Source of the DNA: Neonectria sp. B-13
Lineage: Eukaryota > Ascomycota > Sordariomycetes > Hypocreales > Nectriaceae
DNA: 64,000 bases
Direction of reading: 5' to 3'
Assembly (NCBI GenBank): GCA_002682825.1
Contig: NOKP01000025.1
Coordinates: 439,746 to 503,745, forward strand
The notes under the pieces are model-generated. The model was not told where the DNA came from. It did no database searches and was given only the letters and a program-made list of their open reading frames with translations. Position numbers and translations under genes: made by a program. Positions 58,794 through 64,000 of this stretch are shown here, piece after piece. Numbering within the stretch: position 1 is the first letter of the stretch; each line of letters begins with the position of its first letter.

Positions 58794-59777
58794 TCAGTCC
58801 GCCGTGGTCGTGATGATCTTGCCGTCATCGTCATAGAATATTTCCTTTGCCTTGACCGACCTCAAGTGATCGACGCCCTTGCTCAGCTCGCAGTCGTGGA
58901 AGAAGAGATACGTCTTGCCCTTGAACTCGACAATGGAGTGATGTGTCGTCCACCCGAGAACGGGCTCCAGGATGCGGCCGCCATAGGTAAACGGGCCAAG
59001 AGGACTCGATCCGGTCGCGTAGCACAGGAAGTGCGTGTCGCCCGTTGAGTAGGAGAAGTAGTAGACGTCGCCACGCTTGTGCAGCCACGCGGCCTCGAAG
59101 AAGCGCCTGTCGTGGTCGTCAGCCAGGATCGGCTTGCCCGTCTCGGGCGCCAGGATGGTGAGTTCCTGCACGGCGTCGGCGAACTGGTGCATGTCGTTGG
59201 TGAGCCGGCCGACCCGCGGGCCCTGGGCCATGACGGCGTCGCCGCTGACTTCCTGTGGGCCCTGCCAGGCCGCGTCGAAGGCGTCGTTGCCCTGCTGGTA
59301 GCACTGCAACTGGCCGCCCCAGAGCCCGCCGAAGTACAGGTAGGCCTGGCCGTCGTCGTCGACGAAGCAGGCCGGGTCGATGCTGTAGCTGCCCCGGATG
59401 GGCTCCGGGTCCGGGGCGAACGGACCCTCGGGCTTGTCGCCCACGGCAACGCCGATGCGGAAGACGCCTTGCTTGTCGCGGGCCGGGAAGTAGAGGTAGT
59501 ACTTGCCGTCCTTCTCGGCAGCGTCAGGCGCCCAGAGCTGCTTAGACACCCAGGGGACGTCCTCGGTTTTGAGCACGACGCCGTGGTCGGTGACGGCGCC
59601 GGGCGGGCTCAGGCTGTCGGTACTGAAGACGTGGTAGTCAGCCATGTCGTATTGGTCGCCATTGTCGTTGAACTTGATGTCCGTCTCGCGGTCGTGAGAG
59701 GGATAGATATAGACGCGGCCGTTAAAGACGTGCGCCGATGGGTCAGCGGTGTAGAGGTGGGTGATAAGAGGCGCCAT
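58794..59777 (-). CDS. Glycoside hydrolase family 43 (xylosidase/arabinosidase), intracellular
   Basis: Intronless, 327 residues. The five-bladed propeller catalytic set is visible: base D12 (YTADPSAHVF), pKa-modulating D134 (YSIDPACFVDDDG) and acid E228 (RRFFEAAWLHKRG). WAPDAAEKDGKYYLYFPARD is the usual blade-2 motif. Family role: removal of xylose or arabinose from small oligosaccharides. No signal peptide is seen, so it should act in the cytoplasm on imported short oligosaccharides. Absence of introns and of a secretion signal resembles bacterial members; horizontal transfer is possible but not shown. Its tail converges on the lipase gene (211 nt gap). Confidence 0.92.
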   Translation of the reverse strand: MAPLITHLYTADPSAHVFNGRVYIYPSHDRETDIKFNDNGDQYDMADYHVFSTDSLSPPGAVTDHGVVLKTEDVPWVSKQLWAPDAAEKDGKYYLYFPARDKQGVFRIGVAVGDKPEGPFAPDPEPIRGSYSIDPACFVDDDGQAYLYFGGLWGGQLQCYQQGNDAFDAAWQGPQEVSGDAVMAQGPRVGRLTNDMHQFADAVQELTILAPETGKPILADDHDRRFFEAAWLHKRGDVYYFSYSTGDTHFLCYATGSSPLGPFTYGGRILEPVLGWTTHHSIVEFKGKTYLFFHDCELSKGVDHLRSVKAKEIFYDDDGKIITTTAD

Positions 59778-60211
59778 TGTGAGAGGCCGAGCTGAGGATA
59801 TATGTTACATCGACGAGCGAGTGCCTTGAAGCGAGAACCGCGGATACAAGCTCCAACTTATATATGCGCAACCGTATGATATGCTGATTGACGTCGGCTC
59901 GTGAGATGCAACCCAATTTACCCAGAAAATTCCCCGACCCATTTACCCGGTTACCCCAGTCGTATGGGGTAATTTGTGGTGCAGCAGCACGAGAACCGGG
60001 CGTGTCGGAGCCGTGGCCGAGAGTGTTTCTTGAGGGCCCATTGCAGGTGGGTTGATATTGACGGGATTGCGGCTGGCTGTTCCGGCTGGGTGATTCGATG
60101 CGAACGCTGCTGTGGTTGGTGGGCGGCCAGCAATGTGCAACTCACGATGAAGATATTCCAGTGATGGAGTCAAGGCTGGGGATATGGGAGGAAGATGGTC
60201 ATGTATGACTG
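59778..60211. promoter_or_regulatory. GH43 promoter with TATA box, GGGTAAA words and an inverted repeat
   Basis: On the minus strand a TATATAAG box (59858-59865) lies about 85 nt before the GH43 start. Two GGGTAAA words (TTTACCC at 59917-59923 and 59942-59948 on the plus strand) resemble a relaxed GGNTAAA form of XlnR/Xyr1 sites. Next to them is an inverted repeat TTACCCC-8 nt-GGGGTAA (59951-59972). The other end holds the 3' region of the CCDC97-like gene. Confidence 0.4.
59858..59865 (-). promoter_or_regulatory. TATA box of the GH43 gene
   Basis: TATATAAG on the minus strand, about 85 nt upstream of the start codon. Confidence 0.55.
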
Positions 60212-60887
60212 TTAAAAATCCTGAACGCCAGTCTCTCCCTGCCTCTTTGCTGCTTCTTTTCCCGCATCGGATACCACGGCGTCTTCGGTCCAGCTGGGCT
60301 CCTCGTCTTCAAACCAGGCATCTTCGGCATCTTTCCTAACCATGGAGTCGAATTCGTCATTGTCGTCGATGGCGGTGTAGTCGAACTCTTCGTCCAGGCC
60401 ACGGACAAAGCGGTTCTCGAGGAAGTCGTGCCAGAGCTGTCGGCCTTGCTCCTTGTCCGTTGCCGGATGCTCCCAAGAGTTGTCAAGGTTGACACCCGTG
60501 CCGTTGGCAGTTGCCTCGCCGTCGCCGTCAGATCGTGGCAATTCGGAGAGCTTGGATTCTCCACGTTGCAAGGCCGCCTCCAGCGTCCGCCCGTAGCCCT
60601 TGGCCTTGCCCTCTGCTTCCCGCTCTTCTGGAGTTTGAAACCTCTTCACAAGGCGCTCATACAGAACAAGGTCTATTAAGAGATGAGCAAGCATTCAGGT
60701 GATCAGAGAATTCAAGAAACCTACCAGCGAGCTCATGCTCCAGGTCGTCAAAGTACGATGCGTTCCGAGCGAGATACTCGCGACGACGGTTCTGGGCTTG
60801 AATTTGAGCAGCCTGACCCGGAGACTTGGGTTCCCTTGGAACGGGTCGCTCAAGGCCATTCTTTTGTCGATTGGGAAGCACGCACAT
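60212..60887 (-). CDS. CCDC97-like (DUF2052) protein
   Basis: Two exons (60887-60725, 60672-60212) give 207 residues. The block RFQTPEEREAEGKAKGYGRTLEAAL and the acidic RGLDEEFDYTAIDDNDEFD are the hallmarks of the CCDC97 C-terminal domain, and NRRREYLARNASYFDDLEHELA precedes it. Human CCDC97 is linked to the U2 snRNP and SF3B; here a nuclear role is inferred only. Start is uncertain: ATG 60887 gives MCVLPNRQK. The frame also joins by a GTTTGT...ACAG intron to a short upstream exon (MHRSARFASSK, ending near 60979), so the N-terminus may be longer. Confidence 0.8.
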
Positions 60888-61233
60888 GTCGAAAGGCTGT
60901 ATTTGTTAGAAAGTGCACGTATTTTTTCTCAGTTGGGCCAAAATAGTCTTGGTTTGCATCGTCAAGAACAAACCTTGGATGACGCGAACCTTGCTGACCG
61001 ATGCATTAGAAATACAGTGCATACAGTTTCCATCACACAGTACAGCAGCCATCGAGACATGGTGGTACCTTCTATTGAGAACCACCAAAGCAGGCAGGCG
61101 ATTCAGCTTCCAATAAACACACGAATGTTTTGTGGTTTTTCGTCTTAAAGTCTTTAGACTTAATGTCTTGACAAGTAGTGAAAGGAATGGAGCAATAATA
61201 ACACTTCCAATCCTCCAACACGGCTTGACTGTG
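60888..61233. other. Intergenic, possible upstream exon of the CCDC97-like gene
   Basis: About 350 nt. An in-frame upstream exon for the CCDC97-like gene may lie at about 60979-61065. The rest is the 3' side of the O-methyltransferase gene. Confidence 0.35.
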
Positions 61234-62113
61234 TCAATCTAAGAGGCGAGCCATGCCCAGACCGTCAAATACAGGCAAAAGAAAGCTTTCCAAGCGAGGG
61301 CTGGACTGAAGGGCACGATTAAACTCATCTAATCTGTCTACATCGCTCCAATTCCAGTTCTCCGACTGTTGCGGGACCGTCTTTGTCGCTGGATTGGCGG
61401 CGGTTTGGTCAGCCACGAGGGCGGAGCGCAGCGCGTTGTCTCCGATTATGAGGCCTCCAGAACGCAGGAGTCGGGTAATGCTTCCTGGTTTGGAGTTTTC
61501 GAGGATGGAACGGAGGTACTCTGGGTACTGGGACTTTTGGGCGTCGATGAAGATGATGTCGTATGGTTGGGGCGGCGCGTGGCTGTTCAGTCTATCAAGG
61601 AGCCCGTGTAAGCGTGGGTTTCAGAAGAGACAACATTGAGGAAGTAAGAGGGTCCTACAGTTCGGAAGCATCGCCCTCGAGAACCTGAGTGTTATGCCAG
61701 CCCCGGGACTTGAGCTGGTCTCTTGCAAGCTTGGCATACTCGGGAGAGCGCTCTAAGCCGGTGACACAGCCGTTGGGACCGACAGCATCAGCCCAGACAG
61801 CGACAGAGAATCCAACAAAGGTTCCAACTTCGAGCACTGTCGTGGAGTGTTAGCATCGATATTCACCATGTTTGGTTAATTCAGTCAACACGAGGAACCT
61901 GCCTCTAGAGGCGCCAACAAGATGGGCAATCCAGGTGAGGAAGCGAGCCTCGAGCATGGAGATGGTAAAGTTGGACCGCTCTTGGGTCTGAAGAACCCAG
62001 GCATGATAATCAGTCAGCCGAGCGGGGAAGCTGAGCGAGTGACGGTCGGCATATTCGCTCACTGCCTGGGCAACGATGTCGTTGGGGTATAGAGTAGTAC
62101 AGTTCTCCTTCAT
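61234..62113 (-). CDS. Class I SAM-dependent O-methyltransferase (CCoAOMT/COMT type)
   Basis: Three exons (62113-61903, 61836-61659, 61591-61234) give 248 residues. The SAM-binding motif VLEVGTFVGFSVAVW (from residue 71) and GCVTGLERSPEYAKLAR, then the metal-site region YDIIFIDAQKSQYPEYL and GGLIIGDNAL, define the cation-dependent small-molecule family. The substrate is probably a catechol-like or phenolic compound; no partner gene nearby names it. The first intron (61902-61837, 66 nt) must start with GC: only exon end 61903 with AGAG|GCAGGT joins SR to VLEVG in frame. The neighbouring GT at 61898 gives a wrong frame. Confidence 0.88.
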
Positions 62114-63782
62114 CGTGACTGTAATAACACAAGCCAGAGATGATGCCGATGATCGTAGCAGGATAGAGAGTTCGCTTGCCGTGACGATGGAAAGAAAGAT
62201 TGGCAATGACGGGATGCGAGGAATATCATCTCCTCTTCATTGTAGCACCCACTAAGAACTGCAGCAGCTGTTGTGCGACGGTTCGCGTACGTATTCCCGA
62301 TTCGGATTGCAAGTACACATGCTTGCAATTCTCCTGTGTACGAGTGTACAGGTGTAGCAGCTTTGGCCGTGTTGATTAGGTTCGACGATCTACAGTTGCC
62401 GTCTCCCAGGACCCTGGTAGCGGTATCTGGTACCCGGATGCTTGATAGGTAGTTTGCGTGGGGAAGCGAAACTTTGTCTATGATGTCCGATTTATTTGGC
62501 CTTTTTGTGACGTTGTATTGTTGTTATCTTTGCAGTATTTTTCGGTGGTGTCCCCTCAGTTCCGGTGCATCCACCTCCTCATCCATTCTGCTGAGCAGTG
62601 GAAACCGTTTGATGAGGAAACAATCCGGGAAGCGACCGGTAGCAAGAGCAGACCAGGATTAGTCTAGTCTTGTTCTTAACGAAAATGGCATGAGATGCCA
62701 AGCTGCAAGCAGCGTCGAGGAGGGCGGGATCTGATATGGGCACGTGCAGGTGACAGGCGTCTGAAGGAGATGTCGGGTCGGAGAGACTGCTCCGTAGAGA
62801 AGCCGGGCATGGATGGATGCGCGTACGTACGAGTCGTTGCAGCAAAACGGGTTGAAAACTGCTTTAGGTGCCCGAATGCTACAAGCTATCGACGATGTGT
62901 GTACACACGCATGAGAATGTCATCAAAATTCACAACATATCATTTGTCTTTGACGCGTCCTCGTACTCCTGGGCCCGCGAACCGATCGCCCGATGGCACT
63001 CTGGAGACATCGAAAGAGAAATGGGGAGACGATGAATGATGTGGGTTTTTTTCTTCTTCTTCATCTTGTTCGTTTACTTCCTTTTCCGAGTCAGGCTCAA
63101 GCCCGAGGGTGGGAGGTGAGGCCTGTAATGCCTGTCTGGGGTCACCCCTGTCAGTGCAACGCTTGGATAGAAGATGGATGGGACGCGATGAGCTGTGCAT
63201 GCATGCATCTGCTTGGAGCTTGGAGCGCAAGGTGCATTTCCAGTCGGTTGGGCGCGCCTCGGCTGTTAAATTGCAAGACCAAGGGCAGCAAACAGCATCA
63301 AACGTCGACAGGGCGGGCAGCATTGACTCAAGGTGCGTGTTTCTGCGCACCTGCTACCAGGTGCAGCAAGGTACTTACCAATCAGCATCTGTATTCCAGA
63401 TTCTGGATCCTGCATCTTTTGTCCTTCGTTCTACTGAGGCTGGTGTCCGTCTTGCATCTTCCGTCTAGCCATCGTCCTTCATCCCTTTTGCATCCTCTGG
63501 CGTCAGATCACCGTGGCCTCCTGCACCAGCATCTCGCTTGCTCCCTGCTTCTTCGTCCCGAATTCTGGCATCCGATCCGATCCATCTGCCTGCTGTCTCA
63601 TTCCGCCACTCGGCCATCGACAGAAAAGCTCCCCTCTCCTCCCCACCAACACCGTGCTCTCTCTCGCTCTCTCGCTCTCTCCAAGACTCCAATATCCAGC
63701 CTGCTTTGGCCCGCATCATCCGTCAACACAACTCACCGCTAGACTCCAGCTCATCATCGGGCCCCCGCCGAGTCTGTTGCCC
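62114..63782. other. Divergent intergenic region at the right end
   Basis: About 1.7 kb with no supported gene. The right third (63430-63780) is C/T-rich, with CTCTCTCGCTCTCTCG runs at 63656-63680, and is probably the leader of the right-edge gene. Confidence 0.5.
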
Positions 63783-63794
63783 ATGTCGTCCTAA
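63783..63794 (+). CDS. Minimal upstream ORF (ATG TCG TCC TAA) overlapping the next start
   Basis: A three-codon ORF whose stop TAA shares its last base with the ATG of the right-edge gene (TAATG). This arrangement is known to couple termination and reinitiation; a role here is inferred. Confidence 0.35.
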   Translation: MSS

Positions 63795-64000
63795 TGGGCG
63801 CCACCGACATTGCCTCACGCCTGAGAGCAAAGTTCTCGAAGCGACGGCACTCGGCTACGGCTTCCTCGCTGACTTCGTCGGCCCAGAGCGTCGCAGATAC
63901 CTCGTCCCTCGGGAGCCGCCATCGCTGGGATTGGCATCGAGGACGCGATCAAAGCCACAGCGAAGCCCATGGCGACCGAGAACACGACGACACTCGTGAC
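63794..64000 (+). CDS. N-terminal part of an unknown gene, cut by the right edge
   Basis: 69 codons open to the window end, starting MGATDIASRLRAKFSKRRHS. The visible part is Ser/Arg/His/Asp-rich (DWHRGRDQSHSEAHGD) and disordered, with a basic start. A long C/T-rich leader precedes it. No domain is visible, so no function is proposed. Confidence 0.6.
   Translation, partial: MGATDIASRLRAKFSKRRHSATASSLTSSAQSVADTSSLGSRHRWDWHRGRDQSHSEAHGDREHDDTRD

Noticed and set aside
59079..59795. 238-codon open frame antisense to GH43
   Set aside because: Shadow frame of a GC-rich intronless gene; no recognisable motif.

Overview
This window looks like nuclear DNA of a filamentous ascomycete, most likely a Sordariomycete. 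Genes are intron-poor, and introns are mostly 50-170 nt with GT...AG ends and CTAAC/CTGAC-like branch points. Leaders are pyrimidine-rich, and several predicted proteins (PAN3, SNX3, RIM2) have an N-terminus or body typical of that class. I assign 20 protein genes (one cut by the right edge), one spliced upstream ORF and one small broken gene candidate. I rebuilt exon structures by hand; for every complete gene the exon lengths sum to a multiple of three. No rRNA, tRNA, CRISPR array, transposon or virus-derived gene could be supported.

Layout, left to right. 0-25 kb is mainly conserved housekeeping genes: a UBA-UAS-UBX protein (-), PAN3 deadenylase adaptor (+), LSM7 (-), a Zn2Cys6 protein (+), the RIM2 mitochondrial pyrimidine nucleotide carrier (+), sorting nexin SNX3 (-), a small out-of-frame gene candidate (-), splicing factor SF3A1/PRP21 (-) and protein O-mannosyltransferase PMT2 (+). 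25-45 kb holds SEC2-type Rab exchange factor (-), a 4 kb gene-free stretch, one giant 3281-residue low-complexity protein (-), and the Golgi t-SNARE SED5 (+). 46-64 kb has a metabolic character: a Gcy1/Gld-type aldo-keto reductase (+), a polyol-type zinc dehydrogenase (-), a KduD-like short-chain dehydrogenase (+), glucosamine-6-phosphate N-acetyltransferase (-), a large class 3 lipase (+), an intracellular GH43 glycosidase (-), a CCDC97-like protein (-), a class I O-methyltransferase (-) and the start of an unknown gene (+).

How the genes relate. SEC2, SED5, SNX3, PMT2 and the UBX protein all act in the secretory/endomembrane system, but they are scattered and give no sign of an operon-like unit. 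The three oxidoreductases at 46-52 kb are the best candidate for a functional group. Two of them share a divergent 1.5 kb promoter rich in CreA-type GCGGGG sites, and a GTACAGTAC...TACATCCGT element occurs both in that promoter and upstream of the third gene. The GH43 gene 7 kb away could supply pentoses or other sugars to such a pathway; this is inference.

Most unusual items: a 35-codon spliced upstream ORF ending 2 nt before the PAN3 start; a GC-AG intron in the O-methyltransferase; a 3281-aa disordered protein built from three different repeat families; a stop-start TAATG upstream ORF at the right-edge gene; an apparently frame-broken small gene behind SF3A1; and a nonamer TACGAAGTA that recurs only between genes.
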